Of a stretch of DNA of 64,000 nt, positions 44,420 to 53,294 are shown piece by piece; the first letter of the stretch is position 1; each line of letters begins with the position of its first letter. Under the pieces are notes generated by a model. That model saw only the letters and a program-made list of their open reading frames with translations, searched no databases and was not told where the DNA came from. The DNA is taken from assembly GCA_963702105.1 (NCBI GenBank), contig OY969712.1:1116001-1180000 (forward strand), given 5' to 3'. The stretch is from ZC4RG20 sp963702105 (GTDB lineage: Bacteria > Pseudomonadota > Gammaproteobacteria > Steroidobacterales > Rariloculaceae). The position numbers were made by a program, and so were the translations under genes.

Positions 44420-46444
44420 ATGTCGAACGTTCGCTCACGGCCGCCCGTCGCCGCACGCCTCGCAACATTCATCCTTGCGGTATCGGGATGTGGAGGCTTG
44501 GCCGCCCAGCCGACCGGCTCGTCCGCTCACGGGCTGCGCGGCCGCTATTACACCGCGCATTTGAGCAGGGATTCGCGCGACTACAAAGGCGTCGACTACG
44601 ACGACGACTGGCTGCCGATCCCGCGCAAGCCCCCCGATGCCGAACGCGTGGATGCGCGGATCGCGTTCGGAAAGGGGATCGGTTTCGTGCTCGATCGGGG
44701 CAAGCAGCGCGAATGGTTTGCAGCACCGATGACCGCGGCGGTGATCTGGACCGGCTACATCCGCTTTCCGGCCGCCGGGACGTACCGTCTCGTCACCGTC
44801 TCGCACAACGCCTCGGCGGTTTACTTGAACGCTGCGCGCGTGAGCCTGTGCGGAGGCTACGGCGGCGTCGCCGTGAGCCCCGAGCTCACGATCGAGTCAC
44901 CGGCGGTGAACCGTCTGGCCAATCCGGGCGCCGAGTCCTACGCCGTCCCAATCAAGATCGACGCGCCGCGAGTGCTGCCGATCGCGGTCTCGCTCAGCAT
45001 GCGTAACGCGTCCTCGACCTGGGGATTCGGAATCGACCTTTACTGGACGACGCCCGATTCGCCTCGAGACGCGCAGGGGAAGCCGGTTGCGGAGATTGTC
45101 CCCACCGAGGCGCTGTATCCGGGCGCGCCGCAGAGGATTCCGCCGGCGACGGTCAGTGCCGCGCGCTCCTCCTTGACCGCCGACAAGTTGTACTACTTCC
45201 AGCGCATGAGTAAGCCGGTCAGGCTCCGCGTCCGTCTTCTCGATCGCGAAGGCAAGCCGCTCGCCGGTCGGCACGTGCACCTGAGCGCGCTCGCCGACGA
45301 GGGTGTCCCTGAGCCGATCGACGATCCGCCGCCGACCGACGCGGACGGCGCCACGACGGCAAGACTCGCACCCGATCCGAAGGCGCGGAGCCACGTCACG
45401 AAGGTCTTCGCCACGGCCGTCGACGACTGGGTCAACGTCGCCGAGAGTGTCGAAGTGAACATCGTCAATGCGACGAGCGCCGCCCCGAGTTTCTTTCAGG
45501 ACCTCTACAGCCCGTACTACGACTCGCACGCGCTGCAGATCGATCCCGGCACCCCCGTCGCCGGGCATGAGACTCACTTCGCCGTCCCGCTGCGGAACCC
45601 TCTCGAATATCCCGTCTCGGTTTACGTCGTCCTGAACACCATGGAGTTCAACATCGGCGTCTCGAAGTGGGAAGAGATCGCGAGGTCCGCGCGCGTGACG
45701 CTGCAGCCCGGCGAACGTCACGAATTCCGCTTCACCTGGACGCCCCACCGGCCCGCCAGCCATCAATGCTTCAGCGCCGTGGTCGTCGGCAGGATCGTGG
45801 GCGTGAAGGCGCAGGCGATCGTGCCGCCGCAGGGCCGGCTCGCGGGGCGGGGGGACGCGGCCACTCCACCACGCTTCGTACGAGCGGCCTGGCGACCGGC
45901 GGATCTGCCGTCGCCGCTGCTGCGCGTCTCCCGAGAGCTGCTCGCAGGGCACTTCTGCAGCAGGGGGAGCGATGCGATATGTCCGGGTCCCGACCCCGAT
46001 TTGCAGCTGATTCCGGATTCGGGTGCGGACTCGGCGCCGACCGAAGACACGCCGCTTGCGGAAACGCAACGCAACCTCGCGGTGGCAGGCGTCGCGAACT
46101 GGGCCATGCAGAAGCTCGCGGGCAAATACGGCTCGATTCCCGTCGGCCCCGTGGATTTCGACGTCACGTCCGGCAGGTTCTCGGCGGGAGCGGGCGCCGA
46201 TCTCGACATCAATGGCCACCGCGTCGGAGGCGTCGATGCCAGCGCTTCGGTCGGCGCCGAGGCCTCGTCCGACCCGCACAAGGTCCTGTCAGCGACGTTC
46301 GACATCTCGGCGAATTTCGCGGGCTATCACGCGACAATCACGGAGGGGACCCATGTGCTGCCGGCTCCGGCCATTTCGCGCGACATGGATCCAGCCGTCG
46401 GCACCGGGCCGATGTTCTCGGAGCTGCGCGGGCTCGGCCACTAG
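44420..46444 (+). CDS. PA14-like exported lipoprotein
   Basis: A 674-residue protein from ATG 44420. The signal ends LAVSGC, a lipobox with Cys about 24. A PA14-type carbohydrate-binding domain follows (LRGRYYTAHLSRDSRDYKGV, then WTGYIRFPAAGTYRLVTVSH and a 'YLNAARV' strand). About residues 265-345 look like a bacterial Ig-like domain (RLRVRLLDREGKPLAGRHVH, GATTARLAPD). The C-terminus has an internal beta segment (YGSIPVGPVDFDVTSGRFSA). PA14 domains often bind sugars. It lies 47 bases after the domain-Y gene and 38 bases before the next, within the same run. Confidence 0.72.
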   Translation: MSNVRSRPPVAARLATFILAVSGCGGLAAQPTGSSAHGLRGRYYTAHLSRDSRDYKGVDYDDDWLPIPRKPPDAERVDARIAFGKGIGFVLDRGKQREWFAAPMTAAVIWTGYIRFPAAGTYRLVTVSHNASAVYLNAARVSLCGGYGGVAVSPELTIESPAVNRLANPGAESYAVPIKIDAPRVLPIAVSLSMRNASSTWGFGIDLYWTTPDSPRDAQGKPVAEIVPTEALYPGAPQRIPPATVSAARSSLTADKLYYFQRMSKPVRLRVRLLDREGKPLAGRHVHLSALADEGVPEPIDDPPPTDADGATTARLAPDPKARSHVTKVFATAVDDWVNVAESVEVNIVNATSAAPSFFQDLYSPYYDSHALQIDPGTPVAGHETHFAVPLRNPLEYPVSVYVVLNTMEFNIGVSKWEEIARSARVTLQPGERHEFRFTWTPHRPASHQCFSAVVVGRIVGVKAQAIVPPQGRLAGRGDAATPPRFVRAAWRPADLPSPLLRVSRELLAGHFCSRGSDAICPGPDPDLQLIPDSGADSAPTEDTPLAETQRNLAVAGVANWAMQKLAGKYGSIPVGPVDFDVTSGRFSAGAGADLDINGHRVGGVDASASVGAEASSDPHKVLSATFDISANFAGYHATITEGTHVLPAPAISRDMDPAVGTGPMFSELRGLGH

Positions 46445-46482
46445 GCGGCCGGACGCGCGGGACAGGACGAGCACACGAAGAA

Positions 46483-47820
46483 ATGCGCGAGCAAAGATCC
46501 TGTCGGCCGGCAGCGTGGGCTTGTGAGATCGGCCTCGTTCTCGCATGGTCCCTCGCCGGGGCGGATCCGCCGCCCGAGGCGCGGCCGAGTACTTTCGCGG
46601 CGCAGGCCGACGCTCCAGCGATCGAGGCCTTGCTCGATCTCGGCAGCGAGTTCTCGTCCCTCGATGCGGCTCAGAAAAAGCGCGTGCTCGTGCTCATCGA
46701 CAACCGGGGGCGCCGGCTGGACCTCGAGCGCGACATCGTCACGGCCTTGGATCGAGCCGACCCCGAGTCGCCGTACGACACCCTGGCGGCCGCACAAGGG
46801 CGCGGGGAGGCGGACGACTTGGAGGCGGCGTACCATTCGTTCGCGCGTTACGTGGCCGCGGAACAGGCGCTCGATGCCGAGAGCGCCGCCCGGCAGTTGC
46901 GGGCCTTCCAGCAGTACCTGGCCCTTGCCGCAGACGCCATCGAGATGGGACTCAAGGGCGACGACGAGACGTTGCGGCAGATGAGCGGCCGGCCGGCGTT
47001 GCGCCGCCGTGGGCCGGCCGAGCAGGCCGCGTTCGTCGCGAGCCTCCGCTCATCGGGCTTGCCGGCCAAGAGTCTGGAGGTCCTCCGGGCCCGCGGGGCG
47101 ACGGACGCGCAGCAAGCGGAGTACCTGCGGCGGTTGCTCGCCATGAAGCCCGAGGAGATCGGCACGAGCGCCGACGATTTCCTCGCGGCCATCGACGAAG
47201 CGCGGCGCAAGCTGGTCGAATACCTGCGGGCGCTCGCGACGGCGAATCCAGCCGCGATGGCCGGGCCGACGTATCAGACCTTCCTCGTGGGCAACCCCGG
47301 CAATCGCGAGGGACGGGTCACGCTGCGCATTCGCCGAGCGTCCGTCCCGCCGACGTGGAAGATCGCCATCGTCAACGCCGCCGAACCGGACGAGGCGAAG
47401 CCCGCATACCGCGTCACCGAATCCGAGCCGGGCCGCACTTACACACTGCAGCTCCCCGCCCACGGGCAGGCGCGCGTGGCGGCCGTCGTGACCCCCGTCG
47501 GCAACGTGGCCGAAGGCACGACTGCAAGCTGGGCCGTGGAAGGCACCATCGACGGCGTGCTGATCGGCGGCATGCTGATGGAAATGCACGTCCCGGCGTC
47601 GGTTCCGCCAGTGCGCCTTCCGCCGATAGAGCCCGCTGCCGGGCCCCCGACCCCGCCCATCGAGCAGCGCGAGAGAACGGTTGCCGGGGCGAACCGCCAC
47701 CGGGCCTCTCCGGCTGGAATATCGGTATATGTCGGTGCCGGTGCTTTGCTCGTCGTGTTGCTGCCCCTCGTTCTCTTCATTCGTCGGAGGATGAACCGTG
47801 GGGCCGCGCGTCGGCGCTGA
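46483..47820 (+). CDS. Membrane-anchored exported protein of unknown function
   Basis: A 445-residue protein from ATG 46483. It has an N-terminal signal-like segment (CEIGLVLAWSLAGADPP), a long helical part (about residues 50-250, for example AARQLRAFQQYLALAADAIE) and a beta domain (TYQTFLVGNPGNREGRVTLR and VPPTWKIAIVNA) of the kind found in NPCBM/FN3-like proteins. A single C-terminal membrane helix (YVGAGALLVVLLPLVLFI) is followed by Arg residues. It would be anchored with most of the chain outside. Its 3' end overlaps the convergent gene by 44 bases. No family recognised. Confidence 0.65.
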   Translation: MREQRSCRPAAWACEIGLVLAWSLAGADPPPEARPSTFAAQADAPAIEALLDLGSEFSSLDAAQKKRVLVLIDNRGRRLDLERDIVTALDRADPESPYDTLAAAQGRGEADDLEAAYHSFARYVAAEQALDAESAARQLRAFQQYLALAADAIEMGLKGDDETLRQMSGRPALRRRGPAEQAAFVASLRSSGLPAKSLEVLRARGATDAQQAEYLRRLLAMKPEEIGTSADDFLAAIDEARRKLVEYLRALATANPAAMAGPTYQTFLVGNPGNREGRVTLRIRRASVPPTWKIAIVNAAEPDEAKPAYRVTESEPGRTYTLQLPAHGQARVAAVVTPVGNVAEGTTASWAVEGTIDGVLIGGMLMEMHVPASVPPVRLPPIEPAAGPPTPPIEQRERTVAGANRHRASPAGISVYVGAGALLVVLLPLVLFIRRRMNRGAARRR

Positions 47821-48712
47821 CGGCGGGCTTGGCACCGGTCGACGCTGCGCGCGCGCGGCGCCGCTCGCGCCGAGGCCGCGCCTGCCGCACGAGCAGCCAT
47901 GCGACCCCGCCCCAGATGGCCCACCATACGGCCGCGATGCCGGCACCGATCACGACGTTGTGGACGTTCCAATCAGTCACAGGGTCCATGAGGGCGCCGT
48001 AGAGATAAAAGTAGAACGCGAGAAAGCTCGTGACGTAAAGGACTCCCCAAGTTCGGCTGCGCGGGATCCTCCGCAGCCAGGCCGGCGTCAGCGCCTGCGT
48101 CAGGCGCATCCATGCGCCGTTCACCTGCCAAGGCAAGGTTACGGGGCGAAACGTCCAACCCGCGCCGGTCACGACCCGAGCGACGGTTCTCTTGATCGCG
48201 ATCGTATCCAGCTCGAACGGTTGTGTCCGGCCTATGCGCGGCGGGAATCCAGGCAGCATGCCGTAGGCGACTCCACGCCAGACCGCGTCGATGTAGCCGT
48301 ATTGAAGCCTGAAGCTCGCGTTGAAGCGTGGCCTGAAGCCCACGAGGCCGAGGAACCAGCTGCCCGTCCGCAGCACCTCGAACCAGCGCACCTCGAGGGC
48401 CGATCCGTCGAGACACATGCGCGCCCGGTAGAGGAGGTCGAACTTGATTCTCGCAAGGCCCTCACGCCAACTGCCGTCGACGACGTTGAACACGAGTTCG
48501 AACTCGCCGTCGGGCAGATCCGTGACGTGCCAGCGCCCGTCGGGATCTGCGATCGCCGACAGTCGGGAAGCGAGCTGTGCCGCCGCGATCGGCCGCCGGT
48601 GCCCGCGGCGGACGAGCAGCGCCGTCGTGCACGCCACCATCGAATAGACCATGAAGCCCGCGATCAGGAAGAGCGGGACGATCCACCAAAGGCCATGTGC
48701 CAGGAGACCCAT
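47777..48712 (-). CDS. Membrane protein of unknown function
   Basis: A 311-residue protein. The ATG at 48712 is preceded by GGAGG. One membrane segment at the N-terminus (WWIVPLFLIAGFMVYSMVAC), a large soluble part (about residues 40-215, FELVFNVVDGSWREGLARIK), then two further segments (WGVLYVTSFLAFYFYLYGAL and VVIGAGIAAVWWAIWGGVAW) and a very basic tail. It is transcribed against the exported-protein run and overlaps it at the 3' end, while its 5' end faces the next membrane-protein gene. No family recognised. Confidence 0.65.
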   Translation of the reverse strand: MGLLAHGLWWIVPLFLIAGFMVYSMVACTTALLVRRGHRRPIAAAQLASRLSAIADPDGRWHVTDLPDGEFELVFNVVDGSWREGLARIKFDLLYRARMCLDGSALEVRWFEVLRTGSWFLGLVGFRPRFNASFRLQYGYIDAVWRGVAYGMLPGFPPRIGRTQPFELDTIAIKRTVARVVTGAGWTFRPVTLPWQVNGAWMRLTQALTPAWLRRIPRSRTWGVLYVTSFLAFYFYLYGALMDPVTDWNVHNVVIGAGIAAVWWAIWGGVAWLLVRQARPRRERRRARAASTGAKPAVSADARPHGSSSDE

Positions 48713-48846
48713 CGTTCCTCCTTCGAGAAGGCGGAGGCCGGGAGCAACGCTACGGTGGAGGGTAATGGTGTCCCCGGGGCGGTGAGCGCGCAAGCGTCTA
48801 TCGGCACCGCCCGCGAATCCGATCGGGCGCGAGGCCTGACGAGGCT

Positions 48847-49989
48847 ATGAGCGGCTACGAGCGCTTCGCCGTCGTGGTTTCGCACGTCGGCATCCTTTTG
48901 CTCCTGGCGGCAGTGACCGGAATGGTGCTCACGATCGCGGGCATGACGGCATACACGATTCTGCGCGGCCGCGCCACGGGCCGCCGCGGGCGTGTAATCA
49001 CGGACTATGTACCCGTGCTCCCCTCCGATCGACTTCGCCCGCGCGGTCGTATCGCCGCGGTGCGCAGGAGCAAGATCCTCTTGGAGAAGCAGACCGAGAT
49101 CACCGACGAATCGCTGGTCGACGGGAGTGCCACGCTCGGCGAGCGCCTCATGGTTATCGGCATCATCACGTTCATGACCTGTTTCTTCTTGCTGTTCGTC
49201 GGCATCGGCTTGTGCTTGCTAAAGGACAATCCGATCGGGCTCTTCTTCCCCCTCATCGCCGGCTTCTGGTTCTTCAAGAGCATGCTTGCAATGCGTGAAG
49301 GCCGCCGAAGTGCCAAGGCGCGGGTCGCCGTGCGCCGCTCCGGCATCGCCGTCGCCGGCGAAGGGCCTGAAGAGTCGGAGGCGTGGGACGACGATAGCGA
49401 CGACGAGCCGCGGGACGGCGCAACGTCTCGGGCCGCCACCGGGCTCAACGGCTTCTTGGACAGACATCTAATTGCGATTGTGGGTGCCGCATTTCTTCTC
49501 GCCGGCGCTGCCGTCACCACGGCCGCCGTCTCGTTGTTCACTATCGATCAGCGTTATGCACGCGAAGGCACCGTGGTCGAGGGCATCGTCCTCGCGCGCA
49601 GCATCAGCACGCTCCACGGAGCGCGGCGCACGACGACCTCGTACGCGGTCCGTTATCGCTTCCAGACGCCCGACGGCGCGGGCCACGAGAGCCAAGACGC
49701 GGTGGGGAGCCAATTGTGGAACAGCCTGCGGGAACAGGGGCCCGTCGCCGTTCAGTATTTGGTGCGCGACCCGTCGCAAAGCAGGATCCCGGGCGAAGAC
49801 GAATGGCTCGCGGTGCTGGTCCTCGGCGGTCTAGGCGGCATATTCGTCCCCGTCGGGGGCGGCCTCATCGCATTCGCTATTGTGAAACGATTCAGAGCGG
49901 CGCGACCCGTAGGAGCCGCTTTGCATGCGGGACCAACGGCAGGCCCGGCCCGTACCCGCAAGAGACGACAGTCCCGCAGCCGAAGCTGA
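48847..49989 (+). CDS. DUF3592 membrane protein
   Basis: A 380-residue protein from ATG 48847 with about five hydrophobic segments (VVSHVGILLLLAAVTGMVLT, IGIITFMTCFFLLFVGIGLC, AIVGAAFLLAGAAVTTAAVS, LAVLVLGGLGGIFVPVGGGL). An acidic cytoplasmic loop (DDDSDDEPRD) lies in the middle. The C-terminal half has the DUF3592 pattern (GTVVEGIVLARS, then SYAVRYRFQTPDGAGHES and VAVQYLVRDPSQSRI). DUF3592 proteins have no assigned function. It diverges from the previous gene and may belong to the same functional group. Confidence 0.7.
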   Translation: MSGYERFAVVVSHVGILLLLAAVTGMVLTIAGMTAYTILRGRATGRRGRVITDYVPVLPSDRLRPRGRIAAVRRSKILLEKQTEITDESLVDGSATLGERLMVIGIITFMTCFFLLFVGIGLCLLKDNPIGLFFPLIAGFWFFKSMLAMREGRRSAKARVAVRRSGIAVAGEGPEESEAWDDDSDDEPRDGATSRAATGLNGFLDRHLIAIVGAAFLLAGAAVTTAAVSLFTIDQRYAREGTVVEGIVLARSISTLHGARRTTTSYAVRYRFQTPDGAGHESQDAVGSQLWNSLREQGPVAVQYLVRDPSQSRIPGEDEWLAVLVLGGLGGIFVPVGGGLIAFAIVKRFRAARPVGAALHAGPTAGPARTRKRRQSRSRS

Positions 49990-50060
49990 CGCGGTGCGAT
50001 GACGCGTCTGGCGCGGCGCATGAGGGCAGGGTACGGCAGGACTCCGGTTCGCAAGCCGGA

Positions 50061-50399
50061 GTGGTGGAGGCGTTCAACGAGCACGATCTCGACAAGATTA
50101 TGGCGTTCTTCGCCGACGATTGTTCGCTGGACATGCCGCGAGGCAGCGAACCATGGGGAACTCGGTACTCGGGGAAGACCGCAGTTCGAAAGGGGCTGCA
50201 GAGCCGCCTCGAGATGCTCCCGGACGTGCACTACGCAGACCCCGGACATTTCGCCACCGAGCGAATCGGAGTTTCCGAGTGACTCCTTACGGGCACGCTG
50301 AGCTCGGGCAAGACCCTCAACGTTCGAGGCTGCGATCACTATGAATTTCGGGACGGGTGCGTGGTCCGAAAGGATTCCTGCTGGAAGATTGTAGAGTGA
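50061..50399 (+). pseudogene. SnoaL-like/NTF2-fold protein with in-frame stop
   Basis: One frame reads VVEAFNEHDLDKIMAFFADD, then GTRYSGKTAVRKGLQSRLEM, up to GVSE. It then meets TGA (50280-50282) exactly where SnoaL-like relatives have Trp, and continues in the same frame as LLTGTLSSGKTLNVRGCDHY, then EFRDGCVVRKDSCWKIVE with a normal stop at 50399. The N-terminus has no convincing start (GTG 50061 is the first option). The best reading is a nonsense-mutated or miscalled cyclase-like gene of about 112 codons. Confidence 0.6.
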
Positions 50400-50766
50400 C
50401 GCTGAGCTTTGTCGGCGCCTTCGTATCAAACGGCGTTCGTCGTCGCTTCACTGATTTGGGTTCTGCCGTTGTTCGTCGTCGTGGCAGCCGAGGGAAGGCC
50501 CCCGAGGTATTGGCCAGGTCTTGGAACGCATCATTGGCAACGCGGGAGAAGCGACGGAGGAAAGGCAAAAGAACGGCGGTGAGGGCGTGGAGCGCGACCG
50601 CGCAATAGTCCGGTGCGCGGTGGCTCGTGCCGTAGAGTGCCGTTGCCGATGAACAGGAACCGTTCACTGCAGGTTACTGACCATACTGGGCCTCAAGAAC
50701 GGTGCCAACCTACTCGCGGACAATCACACAAACTGGTCGTCGGCCGCACCGCCCGAGGGTCGGAGC
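50400..50766. other. Non-coding stretch, nothing recognised
   Basis: About 370 bases of lower coding quality. A minus-strand frame of 116 codons crosses it (50317-50667) but reads unnaturally, runs into the SnoaL remnant and has no ribosome-binding site. No repeat, transposase fragment or RNA structure was recognised. Confidence 0.4.
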
Positions 50767-51129
50767 ATGATTCGATTGGATCACCTTGCAGTCCCGGTCA
50801 GGGACGCTGCGAAATCTCGAGACTGGTACAGAGAGAATCTCGGCTTGCAGGTCGAGTTCGAAGTTCCGGAGCGCAAGACCGTGGCTCTGCGCGACGATGC
50901 GGACTTGACGCTGTTTCTCTACGAGCCTTCTGACGAGCCGGTCTTCCCTTCGTGCACCCTGACGTTTCAAGTGGACGACGTAGATGCCAAGTATCGCGAG
51001 CTTTCGGCGCGCGGTGTGGCCTTCGAGCGGTCGCCGCAGAGGCTGTTCTGGGGCTACGGCGCCGAGCTTCGCGACCCGGACGGTTACCTGATCCATCTGT
51101 GGGATGAAAAATCGATGCGCGAAAGGTAG
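50767..51129 (+). CDS. VOC-superfamily (glyoxalase/bleomycin-resistance-like) protein
   Basis: A 120-residue cytoplasmic protein, one complete VOC module: IRLDHLAVPVRDAAKSRDWY with the first His ligand, LGLQVEFEVPE, LTFQVDDVDAKYRELSARGV, and a C-terminal LRDPDGYLIHLWDE where the Glu ligand position is replaced by His. It could be a dioxygenase, lyase or resistance protein; the substrate is unknown. It lies 9 bases before the next gene, so the two may be coupled. Confidence 0.85.
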   Translation: MIRLDHLAVPVRDAAKSRDWYRENLGLQVEFEVPERKTVALRDDADLTLFLYEPSDEPVFPSCTLTFQVDDVDAKYRELSARGVAFERSPQRLFWGYGAELRDPDGYLIHLWDEKSMRER

Positions 51130-51138
51130 CTGTACGCA

Positions 51139-51537
51139 ATGAAGGAGTCGATGGATAAGGATTTCGTCGAAATCCCGCGATGGGTCCGGATCTTGAGCGA
51201 CAGGTGTCGATTCGGCGGGCCGGGCTTGAGCCGGCAGGACTTTCGTGTGCTCGAGCGGCTCTTGATCGTTTGCGCCGTCATCTTGTTCGCCGTGTCATTC
51301 GCGGTCGGTTCGGGTGCCAAGGCGCAAGTCGTCCGCATGGGGGCGTTCGTCGAGGTTTTGTGCGCGTACTTCGTATCCGCGAACGTTCGTTTCATGGATA
51401 AGTACGAGCTTTGGCCGGGCGCCAAGAACGCCCCGCCGCCCAAGCCTCGCACGTGGCGGACCACAATCGCCGAATACACCTTCTTCTTCGGCGTCGGGCT
51501 GTGCAGCGTCGTGGTGGTGATTTGGCTTGCCGGTTGA
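51139..51537 (+). CDS. Small membrane protein of unknown function
   Basis: A 132-residue protein (ATG 51139; a second ATG at 51151). Three hydrophobic segments are visible (LLIVCAVILFAVSFAVG, VRMGAFVEVLCAYFVSANV, and FFFGVGLCSVVVVIWLAG). The N-terminus is charged and cytoplasmic-looking. No family recognised. It follows the VOC gene by 9 bases and probably shares its message. Confidence 0.55.
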   Translation: MKESMDKDFVEIPRWVRILSDRCRFGGPGLSRQDFRVLERLLIVCAVILFAVSFAVGSGAKAQVVRMGAFVEVLCAYFVSANVRFMDKYELWPGAKNAPPPKPRTWRTTIAEYTFFFGVGLCSVVVVIWLAG

Positions 51538-51715
51538 ATTCGGCTCCGAGCCCCAGACCTGGACCGCAGCGCCGGATCGACGGCGGGGCGGAAGCGGCTG
51601 CAGTGCCGGATCGGCGCCGGGCCCGGAGCGCGCGTAGAATGATCTTCCGAACGACATGCTCCGTCAACGTGCTGTGTCCGAGGTCCATCCAAGAAGAACG
51701 AGGAAGGGAGGGTCT

Positions 51716-53176
51716 ATGAAGAAGCTCTGGCTGGCCGTGCTGGGTCTCTCATTTTTGTGCGGGATCGCCACGGCGCAGGACGCCGCAACGGTGATCGCGA
51801 ACGCCGAGAAGGCTTTGGGAAACGTCCGATCGATCACTTACTCAGGCTCGGCCCGAGACGTGGCCTTTCAGCAGTGCGGGGCGAACGCGACCGAAATGAT
51901 CTGCCACGGCACGCACGACCCGATGCGGCCGATCATGAGCTATGTGCGCGTCATCGATCTCGAGGCGCCCGCGTCGCGCCACACGGGCGCTACGGTGAAC
52001 ATCGGTCCGGGCGGCTCGACGACCGTCACGCCCGGGACGTTCTTTCAAGAGGTGACCCCGCAGCAGGCGGATCTCACGCAGCCCTGGGCCGGCTCGCTCG
52101 AGCTCTACATTACGCCGTGGGGCTTCCTCCGGGGCGCTGCGGAAGCGAACGCGACGGTGAGCCGCCGCACGGTGGACGGCAAGGCCTACACTGTCTTGAG
52201 CTGGAGTCCCGCGGTCAAGGCGCCTTCGGGCAAGAGCTACGTCGTCAACGGCTATCTCAACGACGACAATATCGTCGAGCGTGTCGAGACCTGGCTCGGC
52301 GAGAACATCATGGGAGATATGCACATCGTCGCGACTTACTCGGACTGGCGCGACTTCGGCGGCTTCATGGCCCCCACGGAGATCGTGCAGACGCGCGGCG
52401 GATGGCCGTTCTTCGCGGTGGACGTGACCTCCGCGGCCGCGAACGTCTCCGACGTCGCCAGCCTGGTCCCGGAACCCGCGAACAGACCCGCGGCCTTCGG
52501 AGCGCGGCCGAGCGGCCCGCTCAACGTCACCGCCGAGAAGCTCGGCGAGGGTCTGTACCGGCTCACGACGGGCGCGGGCAGCTACGACTCGGTCATCGTC
52601 GAATTCAAGAATTACGTCATGATGCTCGAGGCCGGGCAGAGCGAGGCGCGGGCGCTGGCCTACATCGCGGAGACGAAGAAGCTCATTCCCGGCAAGCCAA
52701 TCCGCTACGTCTTCAATACGCACCCTCACTCGGATCATACGGGCGGGCTGCCGGCGCTCGTCGCGGAAGGCGCGACGATCATTACGCAGGCCAACAACAG
52801 GGAGTTCTTGCAGCGGGCGCTCAACACGCCGCGAACGCTGCTCGACGACACGCTCGCGAGGAACCCGCGGCCGGCGAGGATCGAAACCGTGGACGAGAAG
52901 CGGGTCTACTCGGACGGGACGCGGATCGTCGAGATGTATCACATCTATCCCACTCCGCACTCCAACGGGCTGCTGGTGGCATATATCCCGAAGGAGAAGG
53001 TCCTGTTCCAGGGCGATTTCTCCGTCACGCCCGGGGAGCCGGCGAACGACCACGTCAAGGCGCTCGTGCCGGCGCTCGAGAAGCTCGGCCTCGTCGATTT
53101 CGATCGCTACATCAATGTCCACGCGTCTGCCGCCCCTCAGACCAAGGCGGACGTTTGGAAGGCGGTCGGCAAATAG
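51716..53176 (+). CDS. Exported metallo-beta-lactamase-fold hydrolase
   Basis: A 486-residue protein. The ATG at 51716 is preceded by GGAAGGGAGG and a signal peptide follows (LWLAVLGLSFLCGIATAQ). An N-terminal domain of about 260 residues (VIANAEKALGNVRSITYSGS) resembles outer-membrane lipoprotein-sorting-like beta domains. The C-terminal MBL domain has the zinc motif THPHSDHTGGLPAL, a downstream FQGDFSV metal-binding Asp and a terminal His (INVHASA). A periplasmic zinc hydrolase is likely; the substrate is unknown. The two-domain layout is longer than a plain MBL protein. Confidence 0.85.
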   Translation: MKKLWLAVLGLSFLCGIATAQDAATVIANAEKALGNVRSITYSGSARDVAFQQCGANATEMICHGTHDPMRPIMSYVRVIDLEAPASRHTGATVNIGPGGSTTVTPGTFFQEVTPQQADLTQPWAGSLELYITPWGFLRGAAEANATVSRRTVDGKAYTVLSWSPAVKAPSGKSYVVNGYLNDDNIVERVETWLGENIMGDMHIVATYSDWRDFGGFMAPTEIVQTRGGWPFFAVDVTSAAANVSDVASLVPEPANRPAAFGARPSGPLNVTAEKLGEGLYRLTTGAGSYDSVIVEFKNYVMMLEAGQSEARALAYIAETKKLIPGKPIRYVFNTHPHSDHTGGLPALVAEGATIITQANNREFLQRALNTPRTLLDDTLARNPRPARIETVDEKRVYSDGTRIVEMYHIYPTPHSNGLLVAYIPKEKVLFQGDFSVTPGEPANDHVKALVPALEKLGLVDFDRYINVHASAAPQTKADVWKAVGK

Positions 53177-53199
53177 AGCGTGCTCCTGTGTCTTAGGCG

Positions 53200-53227
53200 A
53201 CGCTCAGGCCCCGAGCGGGCCGAGCGT
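53200..53227. terminator. Hairpin between convergent genes
   Basis: ACGCT-CA-GGCCC pairs with GGGCC-G-AGCGT around a 5-base loop, with a small internal mismatch. It lies between the convergent MBL and DUF58 genes. No T-tract follows, so it may slow or stop transcription only weakly. Confidence 0.35.
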
Positions 53228-53294
53228 GCAGCAGGGCGACGGCTCCTAGCGCAGAATCGGGGCTCGTCGGAGTAGGTTCGGAGCGTAAGGAAGC

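Noticed and set aside
50280..50282. TGA as selenocysteine in the SnoaL-like gene
   Set aside because: The family has Trp at this position, not Cys, and no SECIS-like hairpin follows.
50317..50667. Minus-strand 116-codon frame in the gap after the SnoaL remnant
   Set aside because: It overlaps the remnant antisense, reads unnaturally and has no ribosome-binding site or recognisable family.
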